64,000 bases of DNA from Hysterangium stoloniferum (GCA_015178975.1 WHVD01000007.1:372001-436000); one strand, 5' to 3'. Shown: positions 45,980-57,110, numbered from the stretch's first letter. Made by a program: numbers and translations. Notes: generated from the sequence alone by a model not told the origin.

Positions 45980-47815
45980 ACTGTAGCCTACAATGGTTGT
46001 CAATGACAAGGCTGGAATGAGTGCAAAGATGCACTTCATTGAAGATGCTAGCTCTGCAGCTGAGACCCTACTAACCCGAGGCAACTTGCAGTAAACTGCT
46101 GAGAAACTGCATCCTGTCTGTTTGTGGCCCTCATATTGCTTTTGCGACCCATCTGTAAAAATGATAATATGGGATGATGACCTAGCCAGTATGTGGGCCT
46201 TAGTCAGGTTGGTGACCCTCTGACAGTCTTCTTTGGAGGATTGCCTGGTGGGAGAACTGAGCATAGCTGTTAAGTTCCCAAACAAAGCTCCACAGATAGT
46301 CCCGCAGAGGTTTCCAGTAACTATTCTGAACACACACTTGCTTCCGGGAATAGTCCCACGGAGTCCCCGGGTAATAGGTCCCGGGAAAGTTCCGGGGATT
46401 ATTAGTACAAGGAATGGTGATATCAGAATAATTACCAGAAAGTATGGTGATACAACTGAGATGGACTTGGCTTCAGCTTATAGGCTGCACCCTCGTACAC
46501 TCATTCAGGTGTCCATATTTCGAGCTGACAGAATGCATACAGGAAGATATAGATTCCGGAGTTCCCGTGGGAGTTCTGGGAATTGAGTGTGCAGACAGAC
46601 AAGAGGACTAGAGACTGTTCAAGGATCAAACCTGTTCGGGGGAAAACTAGTTTGAGATTGAAACTGGATTCTAAGTACATGAACATAGCAGACTTATATA
46701 GACTGTGAAATGTAATAATACCAAATCCGGTATTAATGAGAGGCAGAACTATGAAACAAAAAATGAAACAAGTAAATACTAAACTGGGAATTAGGGACGG
46801 AACGGAACGGGAGCGGAGAACGAATCATGATAGATCATTTAACCATAACTGGAGCGGGGCTCAGTTAGAGGGGTTCCGGAAGTCCAGTCGGAGTCCGGTG
46901 ACTTGGTGCACAAGATAGTGTCGGGTATAGACAGGCTTGATGTGCAGGAGGTCCAGTGGAGTCCGGTGGGTTTTCCGATGACTGGTGTATGAGACGCAGA
47001 GACAGATCATAACAGGAGCGTGGTTCTATGCTCTGTTAGAGGGGTTCCAGGAGTCCGGTCGGAGTCCGGTGACTGGTACATAAGACACAGAGTGTCGGGT
47101 GTATGTAGGGTGGAGTCCGGAGTCCGGAGGAGTCCGAGGACTGGTGTATGAGACATAGCGAGTTAGCGGCAGACAGGTGGGGTGCGTACAGAGAGTCAGG
47201 CATAAACAAGTTGACATGCAGGCTCCTGTGGGAGCTCCGGTTGTAACGATACAATATAGAGGGTCGGGAGCATGTAGGATGGGGTCCGGGGGCCCGGAGG
47301 CTGGCGGGTTTTCCAGTTCCTGACAATAGCTGGGTACCCTCTCTCACACGTGACAGAGCTATAGATAGTTCTGTCACATATTCATGCAGTATTGCATGAA
47401 AGCCAAAAAAGCCAATCATGAATGATTCATAATGTGTATTACAATACACTAAAATTAGGCACAAGAATAGTTATAATAACATGAAAAAAAAAAGCGAAAA
47501 AAAAGTCAAGCAAACCGGTTGAGAAATGTGGTAGCGGTGGTGGTGGTGACGAGGGGGCGGGCATTGGGGAGGGGCGCCCCAGGCGGGCCACAGTGCCAGA
47601 GGTCAGTAGCCGAGGCAACTTGGCTGTGCGGCATCAGTGACAGGCGCTGCAGGGGATAGAGCATTGACCAGACCAAGCGAGTTGCCGGTGACTGGTAGGA
47701 GGTACTGGAATTACTGAGATTTAGCTAGGAATTATTCACGAGCAAGGGAGATCAGAGATCTCATCATAGATTTATGTGGCAATGGACTCCCACATTGAGA
47801 CATAAATCTATGTGT
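45980..47815 (-). mobile_element. RNase-H-bearing element, copy H-2, split by a 1.06 kb solo LTR
   Basis: Reversed, 47815-47326 plus 46267-46030 reproduces H-1 from its terminal hairpin through non-coding DNA to the RNase H start (SSPTRQSSKEDCQR, HIIIFTDGSQKQ, VSAAELASSM). It is truncated near 46000. The LTR at 46268-47325 sits between, flanked by ATAGC on both sides. H-1 shows the uninterrupted sequence at the equivalent place (near 42680), which is an empty site. Confidence 0.8.
46268..47325 (-). mobile_element. Solo LTR, 1.06 kb family (copy I-1)
   Basis: On the minus strand it starts TGTCAGGAAC and ends GGGAACTTAACA. It is flanked by a perfect 5 bp duplication, ATAGC. A promoter-like TATATAAG lies at 46693-46700 (minus). 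The first half holds imperfect subrepeats rich in CCGGACTCC, and the last 200 bp is packed with CCCGGG/CCGGGA-type short inversions. It is nearly identical to 48697-49761 apart from small changes. Length and termini fit an LTR of a large LTR retrotransposon; internal regions are absent. Confidence 0.85.
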
Positions 47816-48462
47816 ATTCAATGAATTGTGACTATCCTCCATACAGTATAGGTTGGAAGTACTATTGATAAAACATCCCACCTGTTAATAACCAGTTTTT
47901 TGTACCCTGCCTGACTAAGTGGATCACTTCAAATGTCAGGGATCTGACAATAAGTAAATAGATTATATTGACAACCTAGGTCACTCAAACCTCAAAATTC
48001 ATTTTACTCTATGGGACTCAAAGGAAGTTGGGGTTCCCTTTACAATAGATAGCTAACCTATGTATGTAGTGTGGATTACACACCCTCACCAGGGTCCCAG
48101 CCCAATCAACATGACACTCCTTTAATGTAAGTGCAGTGACACTGCTCTGACTCAGAAAAATAACATCCCTGGACACTTGCACTATTATGGTAACAAAAAG
48201 GTCCAACGTGATGTACCAGTATATTAAGTTCAGATGTCAAAGCAACACCTTTGCACCACCCTGCATTTTATCTGTCAGCAGCACCACTAATGCAGCCAAA
48301 TAGTACAGAATTACAGCATTTATCAGCAACATACCTAGCATCCCAACAAGGGTGGTTTCCATCTAGGCCATGGATTACTTCTCACAGTCTTCAGCCACCT
48401 TGTTAGCATCCCCAAACTACTGCCTCAATATTTCCAAGGCAAAGTACACTGTCTGGGCCAGT
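47816..48462. other. Spacer without recognised feature
   Basis: No recognisable gene or repeat boundary is present between the terminal hairpin of H-2 and the microsatellite. A donor-like GGTAAC and short frames occur but nothing supports a gene. Confidence 0.5.
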
Positions 48463-49850
48463 ACTACCACTACCACTACCACTACCACTACCACTACCAC
48501 TACCACTACCACTACCACTACCACTACCAATACCAATACCATTACCACTACCATGACTGATACTGCTACTTGACTGATACCACTACTATGACTGATACTG
48601 CTACCATGACTGATACCACTACCATGACTGATACTGCTACTGTGACTGATACCACTACTGTGACCAATACTGCTACTGTGACCAATACTGCTACCATGTC
48701 AGGAACCGGACAACCCGCCAGCCTCCGGGCCTCCGGGCCCCCGGACCCCATCCTACATGCTCCCGACCCTCTATATTGTATAGTAACAACCGGAGTTCCC
48801 ACGGGAGCCCGCATGTCAACTTGTTTATGCCTGACTCGCTGTACGCACCCCACCTGTCTGCACCTAACCCTCTGTGTCTCATACACCAGTCCTCGGACTC
48901 CACCGGACTCCGGACTCCACTCTATGTACACCCGACACTCTGTGTCTTATGTACCAGTCACCGGACTCCGACCGGACTCCTGGAACCCCTCTAACAGAGC
49001 ATAGAACCCCGCTCCTGTTATCTGTCTCTGCGTCTCACACACCAGTCATTGGAAAACCCACCGGACTCCACCGGACCTCCTGCACATCAAGCCTGTCTAT
49101 ACCCGACACTATCCTGTGCACCAAGTCACCGGACTCCGACCGGACTTCCGGAACCCCTCTAACTGAGCCCCGCTCCAGTTATGGTTAAATGATCTGTCAT
49201 GATTCGTTCTCCACTCCCGTTCCATTCCGTCCCTAATTCCCAGTTTAGTATTTACCTGTTTTGTTTTATGTTTAATAGTTCTGCCTCTCATTAATACCAG
49301 ATTTGGTATTATTACATTTCACAGTCTATATAAGTCTGCTATGTTCATGTACTTAGAATCCAGTTTCAATCTCGAACTAGTTTTCCCCCGAACAAGTTGG
49401 ATCCTTGAACAGTCTCTAGTCCTCTTGTCTGTCTGCACACTCGATTCCCGGAACTCCCACGGGAACTCCGGAATCTATATCTTTCTGTATGCATTTTGTC
49501 AGCTCGAAATATGGACACCCGAATGAGTGTACGAGGGCGCAGCCTATAAGCTGAAGCCAAGTCCATCTCAGTCGTATCACCAGACTTTCTGGTAATTATT
49601 CTGATATCACTGTTCCCTGTACTAATAATCCCCGGAACTTTCCCGGGAGCTATTGCCCGGGGAATCCGTGGGACTATTTCCCGGAGTCAAGTGTGTGTTC
49701 GGAATAGTTACCGGGAACCTCCGCGGGACTATCCGTGGAGCTTTTGTTCGGGAACTTAACATACCATGACCAATACCACTACTGTGACCAATACTGCTAC
49801 TGTGACCAATACTGCTACCATGACCAATACCACTACCATGACCAAACCAT
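48463..49850 (+). repeat. ACTACC microsatellite and related minisatellite, interrupted by an LTR
   Basis: Positions 48463-48528 are about eleven copies of a 6 bp unit (ACTACC). They grade into an 18/36 bp unit based on ACTGATACCACTACCATG and ACTGATACTGCTACCATG (48545-48696), which resumes at 49762-49850 after the inserted LTR. The poly-Thr open frame at 48370-48573 is only the translation of this array. Confidence 0.9.
48697..49761 (+). mobile_element. Solo LTR, 1.06 kb family (copy I-2)
   Basis: Begins TGTCAGGAACCGG, ends GGGAACTTAACA, and is flanked by a perfect 5 bp duplication TACCA derived from the minisatellite. TATATAAG is at 49327-49334. Internal architecture is as in I-1, in opposite orientation, 1.4 kb away. 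Open frames up to 144 codons run through it on both strands, but they follow repeat periodicity and carry no recognisable domain. Confidence 0.9.
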
Positions 49851-50370
49851 GACTGATTTTTAAAATATTTTGTAAAGTGGTTATATTTTAATGCTCTGAG
49901 CTTGTGTTATGACCGTGTTGCAACTGTGTTGCAACCCAACAGTCTTTGAGGTTATTGCTGCCTATCGACATTTCAAGTTATCAATCAAGTCATCGCATCG
50001 GAAACCGTCAGTTGCCCAATGCTGATGTATGCTTTCATGGCGATCAAACCCATTTATGCCCCTGTCAAGTTATACTCGTACTGTAATGTATTCAGGGGAT
50101 TCTCTTAGATAGCTCAATATATGCTATAGTGACACAGAGCTTCAACAATAAAACAAGCAAAGGTCCAGTAATTTAAATACTGATAGATTAATGAGCTGCG
50201 CTATGAAGCTTAAACAACTCAAATCAATGCTTATTTTGATTATTGAAAGGTTCAATAGAACTGTGTATGACTCTTTTAGCAAATACAAGAACTATTCCTT
50301 GAGAATAGGGGCTGGAAGCTGAATATATGCTCAGTAACTTGGCAGAGACTTGATATAAGAGCTTCGGATT
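49851..50370. other. AT-rich spacer, possibly the distal part of repeat E
   Basis: No gene recognised. If E is an LTR reading on the minus strand from 50642, this interval would include its remainder (a TATATCAAG word lies near 50350) and internal sequence. The counterpart at 15.4 kb is cut by another LTR, so the extent cannot be checked here. Confidence 0.4.
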
Positions 50371-50642
50371 CTTGTATGCTTATTTGTAACTATTAATAGT
50401 TATTTAACAAGGTGTTAAATAATTTATTAATAGAGAAAATAAATTGTATTGGATTATCTGAGTGCTTGTACTTGATTAATTCAATAAACTTAGGGCTGGG
50501 CCTTGAGTAATCTAGTATTGGCAGGGATTTCAGTAAGGATACTCAGATACTTATTAGGTTTATTATCTAATTAATAAGCCTAAAGGGTAGCTGTGAGGCT
50601 GGGGAACTTAGATGATTAGCTAAGTTCAAGAGTTGCTGACAA
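50371..50642 (-). repeat. Repeat E copy
   Basis: Inverted counterpart of 15086-15434, with a single copy of the 77 bp unit duplicated there. On the minus strand it starts TGTCAGCAACTC. Similarity ends sharply at 50642, consistent with an element terminus. Adjacent plus-strand DNA (50643-50895) has no recognised feature. Confidence 0.7.
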
Positions 50643-50895
50643 AGATTCAAGATACTGCAAGTGTAGGTGCTTGCAGTGAGTGTATCAGACTAAGGCTATT
50701 ATTGTCCTTAGGATGATTAGATAAGCTGGTGCTGTGCTGCAAATATGTGTGAGATAAGATGATTTTATTGGAAACTTAGCCCTCCTTATATACATTTTGA
50801 TAACTCAATGATTAGCTAACTATTTAGTTTATGAGGTCATTAGTGAGATCATAATGACCTCATATTCTACTCATTATTTACCCTTTGTTTAACAT

Positions 50896-51189
50896 GTGAT
50901 TCCCTTCTCTGAGACAAGGGTTCTAACCTCTTGCTTGAACATGAAGGTTCAAGGCCGCGGTCCCGGGACGGGAGCAAACGACGAGTTGGCGGAACCTAAT
51001 AATGACTCAGGTAGTCACGTTCGTGACTTGTGTGACTCGAGTAGTCACATTCGTGACTTGTGTGACTCGGGTGGTCACATTCGTGACCTTTGTGACATCC
51101 CGACACTGGAGGCTTATGTAATAGGTCACATGACTCCAAAAATGCGCAAACTAGGCTGCACAAGGTGCCGAAAGGTAATAACTAAGTAA
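50896..51189 (+). CDS. Hypothetical small ORF with three 10-residue repeats
   Basis: A 97-codon frame, first ATG near 50940 (MKVQGRGPG) or an upstream non-ATG start. The centre contains three tandem 30 bp units (51011-51100) encoding SHVRDLCDS-like decapeptides: GSHVRDLC, SSHIRDLC, GGHIRDLC. Each unit holds a near-palindrome, perfect in the first (GTCACGTTCGTGAC). The tail is basic (KMRKLGCTRCRKVITK) with CTRCRK. The upstream side is GC-rich in an otherwise AT-rich area. No homology is recognised. It could be a fragment of a larger gene or just a minisatellite, so the coding call is weak. Confidence 0.25.
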   Translation: MIPFSETRVLTSCLNMKVQGRGPGTGANDELAEPNNDSGSHVRDLCDSSSHIRDLCDSGGHIRDLCDIPTLEAYVIGHMTPKMRKLGCTRCRKVITK

Positions 51190-51600
51190 ATAAAATATAA
51201 ATAATTAGTTAAAAATTATAATAAATTAACTAAGATATAATAGCATAATATGAGTTCATATATGCTATTATTATGCGAAGTTAAAAGGAATAGAGCCTAT
51301 ATTTCACAATACAAATATAATAAAAATACAATAAATTCGAAAGAATATTAAATAATCCACAGAAAATTAAGAGGATATTATGATATGATGCTGATACATC
51401 ACACATACTATCTGGTTATGTTTTGATACGTCCCTTTCTTTATTATGATGATCTGTTCTACTCTATGTTTCACATATGCCTGTATATACTTGTAACCCAT
51501 GGACTATTTTCTTTTCTCATAACTCCTCTCTCAGATAAATCACAGCCTCCAAATGTATCATAACCTTCCGGTTCCTAGTCAAGCTTATTTGTCAATAGCA
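51190..51600. other. Very AT-rich spacer
   Basis: Dominated by ATAA/TTAA words with no gene or repeat boundary that I can recognise. It contrasts in composition with the GC-rich stretch just before it. Confidence 0.5.
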
Positions 51601-51985
51601 TTTTCCACTCTTCCCTTAGTTAGTATTTTCTAGATGCCAATGACTCGTATATAAATCCACTGTAGCTGTAGTTACTAGGAAATCAGAATATCGACTCAGA
51701 ACACCCACATACATCTCTATAAGCCTTCCACTAAGTATCCCACTCCCCACCTCTGCATGTGCTCACCTCTCTTCGGCTTCTGACCCCTTGGCCTGACACA
51801 TGACTTATCCTTCGATTCCAATTGGTAACTCACTGTGAGGAACTCATTAGGACTAGTCTTTGCCCACCCAAAATTTAAGGACACCTGACGGTAACTTGTG
51901 AGGGTGCAGCACATAAGCTGAAGCCAAGTCCTTCTGATCAGTCCCCGTTGGCCAACCAACATTAGTCAGTTTTCTGTTCTTAACA
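51600..51985 (+). repeat. Divergent relative of the 1.06 kb LTR family (3' part)
   Basis: GAGGGTGCAGC and TAAGCTGAAGCCAAGTCC (51901-51931) match the LTRs at 46.27-47.33 and 48.70-49.76 kb. A preceding GGACACCTGA also matches, and the segment ends TTCTTAACA, like the GGAACTTAACA end of that family. The 5' end is not defined. The same internal 30 bp also appears inverted at 18666-18696. Confidence 0.4.
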
Positions 51986-51989
51986 GCTT

Positions 51990-52400
51990 ATGTGTGTGTG
52001 TGTATTAGCCTATCATTCCATTGCTTGTTATATGCAAGTTCAGAAGTTGACAGTTAGGAATTTCACTTGCCATGCCTTACCCACGTGGTATGTATATCTA
52101 TACATATCTGTGTCAATTAGAGAGTGGCTGGTGGCCCAAATTGAAGGATAGTTACTTGAACCCCACACAAGGAGGCCTACTAACCTTAGATACATAATGA
52201 TGACAACTCTGAATTTCCAAGAATTGTACAATGGTTAGTGTAAGATGGCAAAATCAGACAATGACAAATGCACTCACCTGAATAATGGTGATGGGATGTC
52301 TCACTCTGTTGCTTGTGTGTGGAATTAGGAGCATAATGCCAGCCAGTGCTCAAAGAGGTTCCATTTAAATAAAAGAAAAGACTTGTCCCAATTGATTTCT
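51990..52400 (+). repeat. Repeat B copy
   Basis: Collinear with 6115-6520: TTATATGCAAGTTCAGA, GAGTGGCTGGTGG, TTAGATACATAATGA, TCAAAGAGGTTCC, AAAAGACTTG. It is not adjacent to an intact family A unit; only scraps of A (about 52660-52820) follow. The interval 52401-52865 otherwise shows nothing recognisable. Confidence 0.6.
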
Positions 52401-52865
52401 ACTCCAATTCCAGATATGTGACAACTCATAGAGAAAGGCCAGAAAAGGTGGTTATATTACAAACATCATTAAACATGCTCTAGCCCATATAAAATGAGAT
52501 GTATGTCTTGACTTCTTGACCAGGATACCTAGGGCTTCATCCCTGCCTTTTAAATACCTTGGCACCCCACTCACCCTCTTTCAACCATATAGACTCTGAT
52601 ACTGTCCAGTTCCCCTATTATTTTCTATGCTAATAAATACATGTGGCTAGTAATGATTTGACAAGCTTTCACCACACAAGGTGGCAATTTTGTTTTTCTT
52701 CAAAGAGTTAGAAACACTACGGACTGCTAGTCCCTGGGGGCTTGTCGACCCTCCAAACTTCCACATCTTCTTAAGACAGTAGTATGTGCTGGCCTCATTC
52801 CCGTGTCATTGATGTCCTGGGATTCCAAACTCAATATAGCTGTAAGGCTGTCAGTATCAGCCTCA

Positions 52866-53070
52866 TGTAAGGGAGGGTACACTGTGATTTGGTAATAATT
52901 AGTTCTATTGTTGTCCACATCCCATTGTAGTCCACATCCCATTGTTGCTCACATCCCATTGTTCTCCACTAGTATATATTATGTACATGTGGATTTTAAT
53001 ACAGTAGTGGTTTATTCCCCATCACTCATTCTAGTGTCTGTCTGCACCTGCAGCAGATACCAGTCTTACA
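52866..53070. mobile_element. Solo LTR (205 bp), same family as 21659-21881
   Basis: Begins TGTAAGGG and ends GTCTTACA, flanked by the 4 bp direct repeat CTCA. It shares TGATTTGGTAAT, GTACATGTGGATT and GGTTTATT...CCCATCACTCATT with the copy in the SANT-like gene. Two members with different, correctly matched 4 bp duplications validate both boundaries. Confidence 0.85.
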
Positions 53071-53259
53071 CTCACTCGGTCAACACGGACAGGACTAAGT
53101 TTTCTTTATTTTTAAATATCAGTAGGATACAAGGTGAATGTGGTGGGAGAACAAAGAACCGCATGATCAGGCACAAGGGCGCTACTTAACAATCAAGTGG
53201 CGGAACAATCAGTGGTTGATGGGAGAGGTTGGTGATGATGTATGTGGTAAGGTGGCCTT

Positions 53260-54080
53260 ACAATAGCCGGGGAAACCAAGCGTTGTAGCCACACAACGTC
53301 TTGTAGGAGGCGTTCAGCCCCTCCAATACTGTAGCTGTTCAGAGTCGTCTCATTTGAGGTTGACATTGGTGGGTAGCAGATTGGTGTGATCCCGAAGAGG
53401 ACGCTGCGCCTTTTAACGTGCAGTTATGAGGGGAATAATTTTCCAGGTACGGCATTATGGCGGCACGTTATACAGGATACCTAGCGTTTCATCCCTTCCC
53501 TTGAAATCACTTGAAGGCCCGTTCGTCCTCTTCCAAAAATACAGCCAGGATACTATCAAGTTACCTTCCCATTTTCGTTTGCCGCTATTGCTTAACTTCA
53601 TCAGATCGCATACTGCAGACGACACATGTGGCCGTTGGGAATACATTGAAAAGGTCTCACCGCATAATGTCGGAACTTCTGAGTTCATGAGCGCAGATTT
53701 CACGGCAATCCAGGTTTTCTAATAGTTGAGAAGTGACATCTCCATGGATGGAATATGTAAATGCAGGTCCGTGCCTTTAGCACTTCCGACTCCGGCTATA
53801 TCCGACGGAAATATGCGCTCCGTGTTCAATTCTTTCAGAATTCCAAAGATCAATCCATTTCAATAATTAATTAGTTATGCTACTTGTGATCAAACCCTGA
53901 ATATTCTTGGTTGCGGTCAGTCCATCAGTGTTTTGACTAACAAATTATGTGTAATCTATATTCAGTCATTCTTAATTGGACACCTGGTTTCATTATTCCC
54001 CTGTCCCGATGAGTGAACCTCTTCTCTCGGGGCTCTAGTTATTTATCAGGGACTTGCCTTGTCGATGCGAAAATGTCAAG
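53260..54080 (-). pseudogene. Family A copy A-10, 5' half only
   Basis: Minus strand: 5' flank from about 54080, upstream conserved region (AATACATTG...ACCGCATAATGTCGGAAC) and the beginning of exon 1 with the start codon near 53368. Exon 1 is cut at about 53260, after the codons for the LLQ..VWLQ segment. No Cys/His motif or later exons are present. Confidence 0.6.
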
Positions 54081-54129
54081 GCAGATCAACGATTGTGAGC
54101 CACTGTAGCTTGGTCCTCTTGCAGGCGGA

Positions 54130-57110
54130 GCCCTTCGGGTGTGTAATCCCAACTAATTGACACGCTGCTTGCTTTGAGACCTCCGAGTGGTATTATATTT
54201 GAAGTGATTCTTGTTGATAAATCGTATATCATTCTAATCACTACTAGGGCCCACCAATATATGCGACGTCTCTATACCATCAACGAGAAGCTCCCAAGCA
54301 CACAAGGGCGGTAAAAAGTGACTATATGCGTTCTTGAATTGGCTCAAACTATGTTGCTTGACATAAATTAATAATATTCCCATAGGCGATTAAGTAAAGA
54401 GTAATAGCACTGCCCTTCCTCCGGGATCGGATAATGGATCGCTGTTATCCAAGAGAAACAACGTGTGGAATGGCAGGTCAACCATAACACTCTAGCACAG
54501 ATGCGCAGTTCGAATTAGAGGTTACCGACACGCCGGTAAAAGGTGTGGCGATGACGGAAAGGAGGGAATGACCAATGAGATGTAATGTCTCAAAGCGGCT
54601 ACGGGTGAATTCATCGTTGATGGGGCCACACATTGCGTCAGAATGTTGGAGAAAAAGATTGAGAATGGCGATTATATCGAGGGTGCGCACTGTGGTACAC
54701 GCGGATTCCATGGCGGAAGATCCAGCTATCAGCTTCAGAGTGACATCAATCAGGGCTTCCCCTGCACACAGGAGCCAGTCATTTTGACGCTTGTGTGTCA
54801 GAATCAGACTGGCAGGGTATTTTCATGGGAGGATATAAGACGATGATGGAAGGTAAAAGATTGTCAACGTACCGTAGGAGGGGTTCAATGAGGGAGGAAA
54901 TCACATTAAACTGCTTGATGTAATCCGTGAAAAGTGTGCTGTCGTTGAAGAGGATTTTCAGGGCACAGATATCACAAAACAGTGAATACTATGTGCCCTC
55001 ATCGATATAATGAGTCGGGACGCTATATGGAGGTTGGTGTCGTCCACTAGAACCTTCAATACATCTCCAGAAATATCCCGAAACCAGGCATCCTGGGGCA
55101 TGCAACACAGGAGAAGCAGTATAGGAGACGCAAGGAATGTTGGCGTGGTGAATTTTGTCTGTCATGGTTTGGGTGGTCAGGATAAAATGATGTGATGTCG
55201 CGACGCACGGTTGTACCCAGAATTAAAAGCATCCTCTGATAGCAGCGAGCTCCTCTACAGACAATTGACTCACCCAGCAAAGATAATTCACGGTGAACCC
55301 AAGTTGGGTGAGGAGGAAGGTACTTTCACAAAAGGATGATAAATTTCCGGCGATTTGCAGAATGAATGTCGAAGCAACCTCATCCACGTTGTTGTGAAAA
55401 GGTGATTTGATGACAGCATTGTAAAGCGATGACGTAATTGCAATTGATGGGCGATCTCTATTCCCCCATGGACCGCCAGGAGGCCAGTAGAAGGCCAAAC
55501 CCAAAGATGCTATAATTGGCAGTGTGTCCTCCGCTCCTCTGCTATATAACACTTGAATTCCAGAACCCCTCTAAGACCTGCGACGCCTGTTTTTGAATTC
55601 GAGGCGGATAAGTGGGTCTAGAAAGACGTGAGTATTTTGAATGTATTCAATCATTGGCTCTGAAGTATCCTACCTCAATAAGTCAATGGTCTCTTGAATT
55701 ACTATTCCCAGTCTTGGCAGAGTGAGATTCTTGCGTAGGAACCTGTTACAGGCCTTGTCGTCTCCATGCGCCATTCGCTTGTATATCATCAACTTTGCCG
55801 TCAGTGCAGCTGTCTTTGCAGCGTAACGCACATTCCTCCCAACCCTTTCCAAACCGACTCTACAATAATACCCCGGCTCAATTTTAATACTTGAAGATGT
55901 CGATGAGCTCTCGTACAGCGAAACCACTCCCCAGTCCACGTCATGACTGTAATGTGGGCTGAGGTTGGATGTGGCGTTGGTGGATCTAGCTCGCATGTTA
56001 ATAATCGTCGGTGGATCATGACAAGTTGTCTCTCCTAGCCACTGAGAGGGTCCAATTTTCAACAATGTACATGAAAGGCTATCTCATTTTGCGCACCAAT
56101 TCCTCAACCCAAACTTCGACATCATCTTCAGACAGTGGTATATGGTGGTCGTCTTCGGGAACTCGATAGCACACACCGTGTCGATGTTCGATACAGCTCC
56201 ACTGTTGTCGAAGCTTTACCCGAAATCGTTCCCTCATCCCCGTGTCAATGATGCCCTCCCGTTCCTCTGAGCTCAATGGAGCTGGGGAAACCAAGGGCTG
56301 TAACCACTCAACCTCTTGTAGCAGGCTTTGAGCCCGAACGATATCGTGGCTTCTCAGATTCGTCTCGCTTGAAGTTGTCATTGGTGGGTAGAAGGTTGTT
56401 GTGATACAGAAAGGGCATTTTTTGCTTTTAAGGATCAGTTATGAGGGGAATGAATTTCCACCCATATCCTTTTGTGTTGGATAACACCGTAAAACCTCTT
56501 GCTATATTTAGACGAACAAGAGTATGCAGGGACCATGCGGGCACATAAGGAACAAAGGTGTGGCCCGCATGTCTCGTTGCCTCGTTGTCTCGTATTTCCC
56601 TTACTACATATCACCTTCGTTCATATCACTAACTGCTGTTCTTAGTATATATACTATAGCCAGAATACTCAGTCCGTTATATCTATTATACAAGACTGAG
56701 GTGAGCCGCTTTTTATTATTATGTGTTCCAGTATGCTTACATGTACTGTAGTTCACTATTAGGTATTTTATATACAGTCCGTTATATCTATTATACGAGA
56801 CTGAGTTCACTATTAGATCCTACTTTCTAACATTGTGGCGGTGCTGAACACAGGATAAACAGCGTTTCATCCCTTCCTTTAAACAACTTGAAGCCTCTCA
56901 ACCTCTTCATTGATACAGGCTCCAGAATACTCTCAGGCCCACTAACCAGGGCATACACTAATTCCTTACTCTTCAACAGATCGTCTACAACAGAGATCAC
57001 GTTTGGCAACCAATGAAAGTTCAAGAACTTTTGTGAAGTTCCGGGGAAGAATGGAGTGGGCAGCGCCGTAGGGGTCGACAAGGTGGTAGTAAAAGGTCAC
57101 CCAAAAACAT
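54130..57110 (-). pseudogene. Family A copy A-11
   Basis: Minus strand. Exon 1 (56381 down to about 56097) is open with QWSCIEHRHGVCYRVPEDD; its last TGG is TTG. Exon 2 (to about 55670) is open (WLGETTCHDPP, YYCRVGLERVGRNVRY, LGIVIQETIDLLR). Exon 3 has a stop after SSVI and a frame change, then STAITSS-like sequence to a damaged intron 3 (acceptor TACTG instead of TACAG). The last exon ends near 54480 (SACTTVRTLDIIAILNLFL). The 5' flank is interrupted by the LTR at 56475-56832. The gene is broken in the middle but otherwise well preserved. Confidence 0.7.
56475..56832. mobile_element. Solo LTR (358 bp), copia-like, with two hairpins
   Basis: Begins TGTTGGAT and ends CTAACA; the flanks TTTTG and TTGTG are an imperfect 5 bp duplication. 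It holds two copies of a hairpin (56668-56700 with stem CTCAGTC/GACTGAG; 56775-56803 with CAGTC/GACTG) separated by about 100 bp. It also has a 14 bp perfect palindrome TAGTATATATACTA at 56643. The same hairpin pair is in the LTR at 41011-41300. Confidence 0.8.

Noticed and set aside
48370-48573. Poly-threonine protein
   Set aside because: It is a translation of the ACTACC microsatellite; the frame is an artefact of repeat periodicity.
48570-49004. 144-codon frame rich in MTDTTT and Pro
   Set aside because: It runs from minisatellite into the LTR across the insertion joint, so it cannot be an ancestral gene.
51011-51100. CRISPR-like array
   Set aside because: The three 30 bp units are contiguous with no spacers, in a eukaryotic genome.
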